Shown here one piece after another: positions 22,575 to 34,085 of a stretch of DNA of 64,000 nucleotides. The DNA is from Anastrepha obliqua. Taxonomy: Eukaryota; Arthropoda; Insecta; Diptera; Tephritidae. Every line of letters begins with the position of its first letter. The stretch's first letter is position 1. The position numbers were made by a program, and so were the translations under genes. Location of the stretch: positions 34,123,792-34,187,791 of the forward strand of contig NC_072892.1 in the NCBI RefSeq assembly GCF_027943255.1. Direction: 5' to 3'. The notes beneath the pieces were generated by a model, which was given only the letters and a program-made list of their open reading frames with translations, searched no databases and was not told the DNA's origin.

Positions 22575-23164
22575 CAGTAGGTTCTGTTTTTATGCGGTAG
22601 ATCGTTCCGCAAGAAATAGCATAAAAAAAGCTACTAGTTCTATAGTAAAACTATAGATACGTTTCAAAAGTGCTAAAACCGCATAAATCTGAAATAATGT
22701 AATAAAATCGCATAAAAAAGGGCACTAGTCCCATATTATAACTATAGATACGTTCCATAGACCGCATGAATCTGAAATAATTAAATAAAATCGCTTAAAC
22801 AAAATATTGTATTTTTGAAAATTATATCTTTATTTAAGAAACGTCAGAATCGAAAAATAAATTTAATTCAGAAATAGAATCAGATAATACCCACATGTTG
22901 CGCGTTCGTTTAGGATTTGGCGTAAAATCACTTTCGTCACTTGAGGAAATGTACACGTCTGATCTAGATAGTTATGCAGGCGGTTCCATACTTGTAGGGT
23001 TAGCATTTCTGATGTAATCTGTGATGAGTTTTTGCTTAGCTGGTTTAGAATCTTGTTTATATGTACAATTCCCGATAGGTCGACATGCATTTTGTAATTT
23101 AAAAAACAAAACCGCACTATTTCAAAACCGCATAAAAAAAGTCGCATAAAAACAGAACCTACTG
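22575..23164. mobile_element. 590-bp pogo/Tigger-like element with TA duplication
   Basis: Ends are inverted copies of CAGTAGGTTCTGTTTTTATG followed by CG (22575-22596 and 23143-23164), and TA flanks each side. CAGT...TATGCG ends with a TA target are typical of pogo/Tigger elements in the Tc1/mariner superfamily. Inside, about 90-bp units repeat in tandem at about 22619-22710 and 22711-22800, each with CTATAGATACGTT and AATCTGAAATAAT. Minus-strand 23085-22863 is open for about 75 codons but shows no recognisable transposase domain. It is a non-autonomous element inserted in, and younger than, the surrounding LINE. Confidence 0.8.
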
Positions 23165-23166
23165 TA

Positions 23167-23450
23167 CTTGATAGCTTGGAAATCGGCCTATAATTACGAA
23201 CATACTTTTTTCGTTCGCTTTGAAAAAAGGTGTGCGATAATTGTAAATTTCCATTCATTTAAGAAAGTACCCATGTATAAAGATTTGTTATAACTAATCT
23301 CAAGTGGAGTTGCCAACGCTGGACAATTCCTGGGCAAGATAGCGGAAAGACCGTCAGCATCTGTATGTGACGTAGTTTTGAGAGAAAGCAAGACCCATTC
23401 ACTGAAAATGCCATCAGAAGAGATGTGCAAATTGAAAAAATTTAAAAATG
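23167..23450 (-). pseudogene. Jockey/CR1-like LINE reverse transcriptase, N-terminal part (fragment 2 of 2)
   Basis: The minus strand reads GLSAILPRNCPALATPLEIS, YNKSLYMGTFLNEWKFTIIA then HLFSKR. After the terminal region of the inserted element the NYRPISKLSS motif follows. The order (DG.....LK.C...L..PL...N.SL..G.FP..WK...I.P.FK...NYRPIS.LS) is the conserved start of LINE reverse transcriptases. It is the 5' continuation of the piece at 21361-21925. The proofreading endonuclease half of the ORF is not recognisable further upstream. Confidence 0.75.
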
Positions 23451-23744
23451 AAGATATCTCGGATGTAAAGCCAGGGGGCCTCTCTCCAGTCGAGACATAA
23501 TTTCAGCCCATTATTGTCTCTCATATTAGGTCTTTTTGACCCTTTACTTGACACGCACCTAAAATAGCCAGTTGAAATAGGAGTTAGAGTGTTAAAAAAT
23601 TGTACAATACAAATACACATATTGCCTAGAAAAAATTATTATGCGTGTGCTCGCATGAAAACTTCACCTTCTTGTATTCGATTTGGCATAGAATTCATAA
23701 TCCTACAACAGGTTTCCGCGGCAGTGGAATACTGTAATTCTTTG

Positions 23745-24560
23745 ATTTTTCGTCATAGATATTTCTTATTTTTAACTGTTTCCTTCCCGATTCGTTTCTT
23801 TAAATCTCCCCAAAGATTTTCAATGGAGTTTATTTCGAGTGACCAATCCATAACTTCAACATTAGTTGGTAAAAATCGTTCACTTACTAATGTTTTAAAA
23901 GTGTTTCGTGTCATTATTTTGCTAAAAGGCCGCCGAGGTGGCTTATTCTCCTCAGCAAATGGTAGCATCACTTTTTGAAGTATGCCCTTTTATATATAAA
24001 AATAAATTCGTCCATTTGATTGGTTATGAGGCGAACTGTAAACCAAGAGTAGCATCCCCAAATTATGTTGCTGCTGCCACTGTGTTTGAACCGCGGTGAG
24101 AACTCTTGTCCTCTAGGACATCTGACATTTCGCCCAGCATCATTTCCAAATAAATTTATTTTTGTTTCAACGCTCCAAAGTATTTTTTTATATCATTTTC
24201 TCATACCCTGTGGTCCACACCAGAGTTTGTGCTCTTGAGCAAGGCTTTTCCTCTTCCTCAAATTTTCTTGTTTCAACAGAGGAATGTTACCAGCTATTCT
24301 GCCTGGTAGGTTCATGTTGCAATGGCGCCCATTTCTCGCTAATACTACGTTGTTTATTTCAGCTACAATGGCCTTTGATGACTTAAAGAGATCCCCTTGG
24401 CAAGCATCACAATTAAATGATTAGTAGTACAAGTCGATTTCTTTTTGCCACCTCGCCGCCCTGTGAATGCTTTGGGCTTAAGGGAATTAAAAAAAAACTT
24501 TTCAGGAGTAATTTTGTTTGTTAGGAATCGATCGATCTTAACATTACGATTCATTTATAT
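23745..24560 (-). pseudogene. Tc1-like transposase, decayed
   Basis: The minus strand 23971-23753 reads MLPFAEENKPPRRPFSKIMT, RNTFKTLVSERFLPTNVEVM, DWSLEINSIENLWGDLKKRI. This matches the Tc1 C-terminal half (QQDNDPKHTS...V..W...SPDLNPIENLWG...), but the second catalytic Asp block is scrambled and the PAQSPDLNP block has lost residues. Upstream on the minus strand, NKNKFIWK, NVRCPRGQEFSPRF-like and HSGSS-like pieces in shifted frames recall the first catalytic Asp region. GRRGGKKKS near 24460 recalls the inter-domain GRVA.KKP segment. Multiple stops and frameshifts; no intact terminal repeats were found. Confidence 0.7.
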
Positions 24561-26307
24561 AAGCCATAAATATTTGAAGTACCCTTAAATTTTGACAAGG
24601 AAAGCGAAGTAAATCAGCACTGTGCCATATTGTCTACAATTTAACTTCTCTGGTAGGTATCTAAACTCGCACGTCATCTATAAAGATTGCCCACTCCACC
24701 ACTAACACAATTCATCATATAATGGGTTTCAAACTCCTATCTTCCTTACAATTCCCGAAGAAGAACGTTGTAAATTTCCATAACAATCAATGCGCCTTTT
24801 CATGACTTCACTAACTTCGCCCTACTCCATAGAAATCTATTAGTTTTCATATGCGCCTAAACGCATCATAAACAATACGAAATATGACCATAAAATTGTA
24901 AATTATCTATTTACACGCTAGGCAAAAATACAGCGTCCACATCGCAGCGCCGATATCAAGAATAGGACCTCCTACCTAATCACCGGTTGGCGTCTTCTCC
25001 TAGCAGTAGCTTTACAGATCCATAACATAACCGTTGCAACAGTGGTGATTGCGGCTAAAGCATGTGTGTATTGGAATATGAGCATTTAACACGCCATATG
25101 ACCAACTGATTATGGGCCATATATGCCAATTTTATTAGTCGTTACCATAAAATGTACCATATGCGCGCGCGCTGCCTTCTTACCAAGGCAAGTTGTTGCA
25201 AGCATTTTGATTTGAGGTATTGCTTTTTTCACGTTGACCGAGGTAAGGTAACAACTGACTTAGAGTGCAAAAGAAAATGCATCAATGGAGGAGCAGAAAG
25301 TGATGTAAGGCGGGTGGCATAGCCGACGAAATTAAGTGATCGTGAGCGATCACAGAAGATTTGCTTTTAGACAAGTCGGCCGAACCATGCAGTAGTTGGC
25401 CAAATAGCCAGCTAAGCTCATTGCAGCAACATCGTAAAAGAGGAACTGATGAGCATAAAAGTGGAAGTGATGAAAATTGTAGAGAGCCTAAGAGAAGAGA
25501 GTTTATACGACAAGTAAGAGAAATGAATTGTTTTGATTGCGCCGTTCAAGCTGATCGTGTGAGCATACCTCTACGCTGACTGTGTGTGTGTGTATGTACG
25601 TATGTTGCTGTTTTGTGTTTCGGCCATGTTATTTGCCTTTTGTTTATGGCCAAAATATGGAGAGCACAAAAAGAGCAAACAGCAGCATTATGAGCGCATA
25701 TAAAAGGCGGTGTAAAAAGAAGAAATAGCAACGCAACAAAGGCAGCGCCAACAGCTTAACAACAAAACAAGAACTCACAATATACAACTGACCGAATTGA
25801 GGTTTCAATGTGAACGAACTTAAAGTAGTCTGACTGGAAAGCGGCAACAACAACAAGCAGGTTCGATTGGAATTAAATTTTTTAGTTAGTAGAGTTCAGT
25901 AGCAGGAGAAATGTGATGGTGTAAGAGGGTGTGAAAGCAGTTAAAGCGTTGGGTGGGGAGAATTATGGCATGGCTTGAATGGCGTACCGCATTTAAGCGC
26001 GAGAAAGGCTTAGCTTAGCGGAAGGTGTGAAAAGCGCAAAAATGATTAAAGCAGTGGAAATGAATACATAAATGCTGATCGTGGTTGGGCGAAGGCAGGG
26101 AAATGCATGCTGGAGATTATTATTATTATCGTCTTTTTCCTGTCTTGTTTTATTTTTTTCTTTTTGTCTTTTCTTGTGTTTTTTTTTACCAGAAAGGGCA
26201 ACTTTGAAATTGACATGGGTATGGTTGTTGTTGAAGGTTGGCTTTAAGTTTTTGTATTGTGGTAGGTGCACGCTTAAATTTGTTTTGGTGGATGATACGT
26301 GTCTAAA
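24561..26307. other. Gene-free stretch
   Basis: No coding similarity. It includes a short GT run at about 25579-25592 and a CGCGCGCG patch at 25164. Confidence 0.5.
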
Positions 26308-26750
26308 AAAAAAAAACAAACAAACAGAAAGAAAAAAGGGGAAAAGAGGGGAAAAAGGAAAAACAACAAAAAAAAAATAAAAAGAAAGATGAAACACAGG
26401 AACAAAAAGGAAAATAAGAAAAAAAGAAAAAAAGAAAAAAAGGAAAAACAAAAGAAAAGACAAAAGGTAGTGAAAGAAAAAAAAGAAAAAGAGGAAAAAC
26501 AAGAAAATATAGAGAAAAAAGAAAATAATAAGAAAAGAAGAAAATAAGGAAAAAAAGAAAATAAAAACAAAAAATAAAAGGACCAAACGAAAAAAAATAA
26601 GAAAAACAAGCAAAAAAAACGAAAAGAAAAAATAAAAAAAGGAAACCAAGACAACAACGAAAAAAGAAAACAAAAATAAAAAATAAGAAAAATAAGGAAA
26701 AAAAGAAAAAAAAACGCAAAAGAGAAAAAAGAAGAAAAAAAAAAACAAAT
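26308..26750. repeat. Polypurine (A/G) tract of about 440 bp
   Basis: Nearly pure purine on the plus strand, made of GAAAAA/AAAGAAAA words. It generates long Phe-rich open frames on the complement, which have no domain and are not genes. It ends a few bases before the Helitron. Confidence 0.85.
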
Positions 26751-26755
26751 AGCAA

Positions 26756-27415
26756 TCTATATATATAAAAAGAAGTTACATTTCCTTGGTAATCTTATAA
26801 CTCAAGAACCGCCGAACCGATTGCCACAAAAATTATAGAGTTCTTTTCTATCTTTGAGGAGGTAATTTGTGTGAAGTTTGATTGAAATCGGTGCAGCCGT
26901 TCCTGAGTTATGACATTTTATGTGAGTAATGGTTTCCTCTCATACGAAATGCCTTTATGGGAAAAACAACAACAAATACACAGCCGCTTATGAGCGTTTC
27001 TGTTGTACTGTTGTGGTTGTAAGAGTATTATGTTAATATTAATTTTGGACGAAAATATAATAAAAACTGGAGCATTCAAGGAACTGGAAAAACATTTTTA
27101 ACTTTATTTATTTTAGCATAATTTATTTAGCGTAAAAATTGAAATGGAAATTAAAGAATCAAAGTTTAATTACAAGTTTTTATCGGCTCTTTCACCTTAC
27201 CTGTATATAGGTGACCACCACAATCAAATTTTAAAAAAGTACAGAAAAGGCTATTGTGACATCTTTAGAAAGTATGTTGAGTGAAAAAAATCAACTAATT
27301 AACTGTTTAAACATTTTACGAGTTCTATAAAGAAAACTTAATATGAAAAATTTCTTGCGATATAAAGAAAACATCTTATTTGTATGGTGGTGCGAAGCCC
27401 ACTGGGAAATGCTAG
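26756..27415 (+). mobile_element. Non-autonomous Helitron, 660 bp
   Basis: The 5' end is TCTATATATATAAAAAGAAG and the 3' end is GGGAAATGCTAG, so it starts TC and ends CTAG. The host bases are A on the left and T on the right, the A/T insertion site expected of Helitrons, with no target duplication. A short CCCACTGGG stem lies 6-14 bases before the CTAG end. No RepHel coding sequence is present, so movement would need proteins from another copy. Confidence 0.75.
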
Positions 27416-27607
27416 TACTAAATAAAATTCAGTTAGGCATATTGCAATGCGTATTGAAAATTTTGTAGTTTGGCACATCGGTTTAAGAAATAAAAACATT
27501 TTACTGCCAAATGGTTTTTGGCCATCAACTTGTGAATAGTTTTTTAGCTTGGTAAACTGCTATAACAACAACAACGACCTCCAAATTTTTTTTTTTAAAT
27601 AATCTTT

Positions 27608-27757
27608 TCTTGGTGCGTGACTACCATTCGGAGGGAGTGCTTATATCGAGATTCCGTCCATCAAACAGCATAATGAAAAAAGTGTTTTCTAATAGCGAAA
27701 CGATTTGCCGTTCGGAGGCGGTTTAAAACTGTAGGCCTCTCCATTTGTGGACGCACA
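27608..27757 (+). repeat. tRNA-derived SINE, copy 7 (internally deleted)
   Basis: Starts at TTGGTGCGTGACTACCATTC and passes to TTCTAATAGCGAAACGATTT, GCCGTTCGGAGGCGGTTTAA then CTCTCCATTTGTGGACGCAC. The tRNA-like 5' end is shortened and the tail is truncated. Confidence 0.75.
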
Positions 27758-28210
27758 AGATACTACTTTTTGTCATCTGCATTTCTATTGCAAGTAACTG
27801 GGTAAATTTACTGTGAATATGTCATGAAATTTCCATAAATTTATCCTTCATATACAATATAAAATAATATAATATAAAAAAAGTAAAGACAAAAAACCTA
27901 GATTTTTTTATGTAGTTTTTTTTATATATTTTTGTATGAGAACTTTTTTAAAATTTTGTTTTTGTTTTTGTAATTAAGTTTTTTGAGTAAGTTTTTTTTT
28001 TAATATTTTCTGTTTTTAATTTTATTTCATTTTTAATACTATGGTCTTTTTAATAATTGCTTTTTAAAAAATTTTTTTTACCTAAATTTTTTTGAATATT
28101 TTTTTGTAATTTTTCTATTTATAAAGTTGGCTAAAACCATTAGACTCTTGTTTAAAAAGTAGAAATATTCACCCAACTCTTCTTCCTATTGAGCTTAAAA
28201 TATTGGTTTA
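27758..28210. other. T-rich low-complexity stretch
   Basis: Dominated by T-runs from 27890 to 28110. No gene or element ends were seen. Confidence 0.6.
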
Positions 28211-28214
28211 TTAA

Positions 28215-28243
28215 GGGGGTAGTATGGTATTTTTTTTTTTTTT

Positions 28244-28289
<46 letters not shown>

Positions 28290-28967
28290 TTTTTTTTTTT
28301 TAAATTATTCTATAACATCTTAAGATTATTGTGTGAAAGTTTGAAGTGCATTAGAGTAAAATTGACAAAGACACAAAGGATTAAGTATCTACCTCTCCAA
28401 CCGGATTTCACGCTGCCGAAAATCTTTAAACGCGTTTTTCTCACACTTGCCTTTTTTACGGTCGGTGTCCACTGTAGATTCATATCTACTGCACCGATTC
28501 TTTTCAAATTTGGTTTTTTTGTTTCTTTACTTTATTCACGAGGTAATGACGTCGAGTTTTTTTTTTTTTGATTTTGTCATATTTTAAAACAACAAAGTTT
28601 TCAAGTTTTTTTTAGGAAAAAATCGGTGTTTTGACTTCAAAGCGCTTTAAAAAATTTAAAAAAAAAAATTCGACGTTGTTACCTGCGAAACTTTATTAGC
28701 TGATGAAACCAATTTGGTTTTTTGATTTTAGTTGATCCAGTAATGAGTTCTGAGGGACACCGCAATAAAACTTTTTTATGAGACGTCCGCGAAGATTCGC
28801 TGCCACCAACTCATTTCTTCATAAAAATCAATGAAAATTTCACACAATATTCTTTAAATATGACTTTATAATGAAGTAATTTTAAAATTTTGAATAAATC
28901 AACTGTGTCGACAAAAAAAATTTCGAAAAATATGATTGTTTTACACCGAATTAATCATACTACCCCC
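28215..28967. mobile_element. 753-bp piggyBac-like element with TTAA duplication
   Basis: Terminal inverted repeats GGGGGTAGTATG (28215-28226 and 28956-28967 inverted) are flanked on each side by TTAA (28211-28214 and 28968-28971), the target site of piggyBac-type transposases. A T-run of about 80 bp follows the left end. Subterminal segments at about 28530-28580 and 28660-28730 (GACGTCGAGTTTTTT and AAAATTCGACGTTGTTACC) are inverted relative to each other. No transposase frame is present, so it is non-autonomous. Confidence 0.8.
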
Positions 28968-28971
28968 TTAA

Positions 28972-30434
28972 GTCTGCAATAAACCTGCGAATTATTAAGT
29001 CTGTAAAAATGAAAAAAAATTTAGAAATAATTTTAGAAAAAAACTGTTTCCAATACAATTTTTATATTGATTTTCGAGGTCGATCACAACTACATACATA
29101 CAGATACATACAGTATGAACAAATTTACATATCATATCGGGCTGTCACTTTATACAGTATATAAAAATTCTGAAAAAAACAATATTTTTTTAGCTTTTTT
29201 TTTGATTTTCGAGATCTGTAGTGCTTTATAAAAGAAACTGGTCATAATTCTGGATGAGAATTCATGTTTTATATTTCGAAGAAAATAGTTATTAGACACA
29301 TAGATAGATAGAAAGATTTTAATACAAATTAGTGTAGTTTTTTTTAAGTCAAACTTTTGTTACAAAAAACAAAACAATAGGAATTGATATGCTTTTTATC
29401 TTTTCCTAAGCAAAAGTGGAGTTGTAGTGGATGCGATTCTCTTTCAAGTCTCAGTTTTATTCAGTAAATCTATTTGCATGGGACTTAGCTTTAATGCTTA
29501 GCTTTTTTTATATCATAGAACGCCTCTCACTTGGTGGGAAATGCCACAAGAGTACAATTTTTTTTTGTACAAAATTAATTTAAAAAAATATATTGATATA
29601 TTGATATGTTTATGTAAACATTTTTTTCTTTAATTTTTTTGTACTAAATTTTTTTACAACGATTTTTTTTTAATTTTTGTTTTGGCTAATTTTTTTGTAC
29701 ACCTTTTTTTTACAAATGTTTTTTTAGTAAATTTTTTTCCTGTCTCGATAGTGAATTCTTCTTGCGGAATGCAATAAATCTAGCGCATGGCAAAACATGG
29801 CAACTGCCTCGCATTCTTAGTAGCAAGCACTCACTACTGCACACATGCAGCTATACTACTCATCTACAACTTAGTAGGCATGCCTCACTGCCATTTTTGT
29901 GCCACTTTAATCTGCTTTGCACGCACTTCGTTAGAACTCGCTTGACCTTTACGGCTTTGGTATTCAGAGTTTCTCCGTTTCGATGCACTCTATTTTCTGT
30001 TTTAGTCTGCTTGTTTGTATTTTGTTGTTGCCTTTTACTACTTTTTTCTTGCCGTTCTGCTGTATCATTGCCGGAGGTAGTTGACTCTTCTCATTCTACG
30101 TAGCCCAGCTTAGCAGCCGGATTTGATTAGGTGTTTTTTTCTTTCTTTCTTTTAAAGCAAATGCAGGTGTTTCTTAGGTGAAATTTCTGTTATGGATTTA
30201 GGCGGCAATCTGAGAGAAAAAAGTTTGTTGCGCATCTCAAAGTTCTGAAAAAAAAAAGGAAATGTATGAGAAGTATTCCGTGGAAATAATCAGCGATTTT
30301 AAATAGTTTCAGCGTACTTGGAATTACCATTACTGGTACCGAAAATCTTTCCAATTCCCTATTTTTGCTTGCCGTTTTTAGTTATTTAGTTGTTATGAGT
30401 ATAAATAGATATCTACTGATCTTCAGATCGGCTG
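28972..30434. other. Gene-free stretch
   Basis: T-rich and AT-rich DNA. No coding similarity was recognised in the open frames around 29762-30103. Confidence 0.5.
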
Positions 30435-30625
30435 TATATTTGCATTTCGCCTCTTTCATAGCAGAAATGTTGTTTTAGTAGCAACATTAATATTCCTCAT
30501 AGAGGTTTGGATAATGCTGTCGGAGTGACAGTCCTTGGCCGGATATAAATCCGTGTCGTTCCGGTAACGTAGAATCGACTGGCGTGCGAACGTTCGTACA
30601 AGAAATCGCAGCCTTGGCCCACAGC
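30435..30625 (+). repeat. Dispersed repeat fragment shared with 63.2 kb
   Basis: GC-richer segment containing TTAGTAGCAACATTAATATT, GGATAATGCTGTCGGAGTGA, CCGGATATAAATCCGTGTCG, and CCGGTAACGTAGAATCGACT. The last part recurs inverted near 63203-63260. It is probably a piece of a retroposon; no coding similarity was identified. Confidence 0.5.
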
Positions 30626-32357
30626 TGTTAGAAAAAACTTGCCGGGCGGTAGCAATCGAACTCAGCACTTACTGGCTGTATTTGAAGCTCAAATATGCAC
30701 ACATACCATTCCTCGCTGGACACCTTTTCGGATGTTTGTTAAGTTCAAGCCTTTTATAAGAAATTCTATTTAATTCTATTCCATTTAGTTGCCTCACTAT
30801 CACCCACTTTATCTGGAAAGAAATCTCCTGCTTTGGTAAATATCACTCCTGTGCAAAGTGGTACATGGTTGCTTCCTTGTTGGTGTCATGTTCTTCTTTC
30901 GCCATATTAAGCAACATTCCGCATGCTGTTATTCGATGTCATGCCAACCAAGCCTTGCTAGGCCATGACCAAGAATATGCAAGTAAGTAGCTGTCTTTGG
31001 CCGTTCTAACTCTGCCATGCTAAAACTGGACTTACGCAGAAGTGAAGAAACAAAATTTACAGAAAACAAAAAAAAAAAAAAAAAAATATCGTGCGCTACC
31101 TCGGACTTTGTATGAGTCCAGCGCTTGGCTTCGGCTTGGCTGCAATGTTGCAGCTGTGCTCATTTCCGCATATGCAACTACATGTGTTTGTTTGTATGTG
31201 AATGTATGTATGTATGGGAGTATGCGTGCTTGCATTGCGCTGTGCAGTGATCGTCATGCACAATACATCCAACTGAGCAATTGGCTTAAACGTTGCTTCG
31301 CCTCTTTGGCTTTGACCGTGGCCATTTAATTGGAACTAGAAAAACAAGCTGGATTTTACAGTTAGTCGGCAGAAAGCTGCTACTCACTCTTGTTGCAGCA
31401 ACGAGTTCCAGTGCCACTGACATTGGCCGCTACGGTCGCATGTTTCCCGTCACCAGTTGGTTGCCTGTTGTCTTGTATGGTGCGACTAGTACATTCCACC
31501 TTTTTTCTACTTATCGGACAGTTAGTTACCTTTTTGCCGCTGTAACTTAATGATATTATTATTTGCTCAAGTTTATTTCCTCCATGTCGCTCCCTTTGCC
31601 GTTTTCATTGCTCTACAATTATATTCTATATTTTCCTTTTGCTTGCAATTCGTGCCACATATTTCTGCTTGCTCGCCACTTCCAGTCATAAATCATAGCG
31701 TAGCTAGGAATCTCCACTAAGCCTTCTATTGTTATTCTTTTACTGTTCTTTGTTTGTACTCCTCGCAGCCAAATAAAAACTGCTAGCATTTGTTCGATTT
31801 GCTCGCTGACTTGCTGATGACTGGCTTCTTAGCTTGGCTAGCTAGTCGGCTGGCAGCCTATCCGCACATAAAAAAGTTGGAAATGGATTTTCTTCCTTTA
31901 ATGTTATTTAAGTTTATTCTCGCCGCCAACTGCCTGTTGGACTTTTTTCCCATACAAACGTTGGCATAGGCATTTGTGTAATTTTATTTTTTTTATTTTT
32001 TTATTTTTTTTTTTGTGTGTGCCTCCTACTTTCTTTATGCCTTGAAAATTATCTCTCGAAGTGGTCATTAGTTGAACTATGATGTGTAGTTACATTTTTA
32101 CTGCTTCGAGTACGCGCATAATAATTGTATTTCATTTTATATATTATAATATTTTTATTGCAACGTTTGTTGTTCAGTTTGCATAGGCTTGCGATACAGT
32201 GCTGCCATTCAGTAATGTTAACTCAAAATCAATACATTTATATGCTATGCAGGCAATGCAGTACAAATTTGCTACAGTCAGGTAAAAACCCAGTTCTATG
32301 CCTACTACTTACTTGTTTTGTGAATAGTTTGAAACTGCTGTGAAATTGATTCAGTAA
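30626..32357. other. Gene-free stretch
   Basis: No recognisable coding exon or element. It holds an A-run at 31070-31086, a TG-rich ATGTATGTATG patch at 31200-31215, and a T-run region at 31985-32015. Confidence 0.5.
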
Positions 32358-32365
32358 GAAACCTT

Positions 32366-32548
32366 TTTGGACTAGTCTAAAACCAGTTCAAAGTAGGTGC
32401 AAAAAAGGTCAATTCCCAAATTCAACGGTAGCACTACGTACACCTTTTGGACTTTTTCGACTAGTCCAGAACTAGTTCAAAGTGGGTGCACAAAAAGGTC
32501 AGTTCCCGGATTGAACGGCATCACTTCGTACACCTTTTGGACTTTTTC
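32366..32548 (+). repeat. Two tandem copies of a 92-93-bp unit
   Basis: Each unit has ACTAGTC, AACCAGTTCAAAGTAGGTGC or a variant, AAAAAGGTCA, TTCCC, TTGAACGGCA or a variant, and CTACGTACACCTTTTGGACT or a variant. Copies span about 32366-32457 and 32459-32548 and differ at roughly 10-15 positions. No coding capacity. Confidence 0.75.
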
Positions 32549-33235
32549 GCCAAAACCAATTCCTTAAAGTATGACTGTGAAGTTTTCCATTTGTTGTTGA
32601 TTTAGCGCTTCTTAGTACTAGTACTGTTCCAAAGAGACTAGTTCTGCACATTATATTTTATTGCACGTTTAACTCTAACCCGAAGCCAACACATTTTCTG
32701 CAACTTGTTGCAACAAGTTCAAATTTCCTTCAAGAAATTCAGTTTTTTTTACTTTTTTTTTGTGGTGCCTTCTCTTTTAGACAGCCCGCATTTGCTTGTA
32801 TTTATTTGTATGAAACGATTTTTCTGTTCTTCCTTTCGGCAAAGGTTGTTTGCTGCAAAAATCTGTAAGCCTTTTTCTGTGATTCTACAGTCGTTTGTTG
32901 GTAGCCAGCCACACATTTGTTGTGCCTGAAAGTATTTTTCGTTTCTGTAATTATTTCTCTGTGGTTTACAAACCGATTACATATTGCAGAATATGCAGGC
33001 TCTATAGCTATGTAGGTGTGTGAATAAAGGTTTATATTTAAGAAAGTGTTGTGAGTAGTAATTAAGTTGTCCATATGCCGATTAATTCCCTTATTCCTAT
33101 GACACTGTAGTGAACTTGTTTGGCATGATGCTGCTCAATTCTTCTGCTCGGGTGAACAAAGTACGCAGTTAGTGTATTATTTCGCAATATTTTTATGGGC
33201 AATTTTTTTTATTAATATTTTATAAAAATATAGGT

Positions 33236-33400
33236 CATTCAATAACAAAAATTGCCAAACTTGAATTTTTAGAAAACTTCTAGGTATGCAGTTCTATAGC
33301 TTATTAAATTTTAGTTAAACAAAGTGCGAGTTTGGTTTGCTAAAAAATCCATTTAATTTTTTATAATTCTCTTTGTTGACGGTGACACCTTCTTCTATAT
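33236..33400 (-). repeat. Dispersed fold-back repeat, reverse arm (copy e)
   Basis: Contains CTAGGTATGCAGTTCTATAG, then TTAGTTAAACAAAGTGCGAG and TTTGGTTTGCTAAAAAATCC, aligning in order with the reverse arm at 51030-51150. Confidence 0.6.
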
Positions 33401-33884
33401 AAAAAAACTTTGCACAGGCAAAGACAATGAGCTTTTCTTTTATGAAAAATCCAAACTGGACATTAATTTTTGAGATTCGATTCGTTTTTGAAGCTGGCGT
33501 TGGTGGGAGCTAACGTAAGTTCGGGAAATCATGTTTTTTCGAGACCTTTTTAATGTAAAAATTCTACATGAAAGGGGAGAAGCAGTTATCAGCGAAGTGA
33601 GCTCGATAGGTCCTTATAGTCCAGATTCACATCTTTAGTACAGTCTTGTAATGCTGACCGAAATGTTTAAGTTACATTTGCCACAATGTGGACTGAAAGT
33701 TCCCGTATATCTTTGAAAAGCGCATCGGAGTTGGCTTATTCTATACCGAATCACATTTTCAAACAATAAATACCAAAAAGTTTTTTAAAAGTGAATATAA
33801 AGTCGAAGCGCTCATATTCTGAAAATCTCCAAATAGAAAAAGTTTAAAGTATGGTTTTCAAGAGATAGAGGGACTTACAGTTTT

Positions 33885-34085
33885 ATACTGCCTTCGAACG
33901 GCAGATGGTGTTTTATGAAAAGGAAAATGGCACTCGGATGCTTGCCATTCCCTGCTAAGGGGGGGCGACTGCTTTAGGAACATTTTTTTTCGATCATTTG
34001 CAGTTTCATGCCCACACTGGGCAACCGCTCCTTACCGTTTGGTAGTCGCGCAGAAATCCATTTAGCTACGGAGGTCGTCATGCGG
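33885..34085 (-). repeat. tRNA-derived SINE, copy 8
   Basis: In reverse orientation it starts near 34078 with ACCTCCGTAGCTAAATGGAT and TGCGCGACTACCAAACGG (tRNA-like head). It runs through GGGAATGGCAAGCATCCGAG and CCATCTGCCGTTCGAAGGCA to AAAACTGTAAGTCC. The tail is truncated. The flanking AGATAGAGGGAC is not part of the family. Confidence 0.75.

Noticed and set aside
23589..23978. 129-codon plus-strand open frame
   Set aside because: Largely antisense to the Tc1-like transposase relic.
26303..26755. Long Phe-rich open frames on the minus strand (up to 150-251 codons)
   Set aside because: They are the complement of the polypurine tract and have no domain or normal amino-acid composition.
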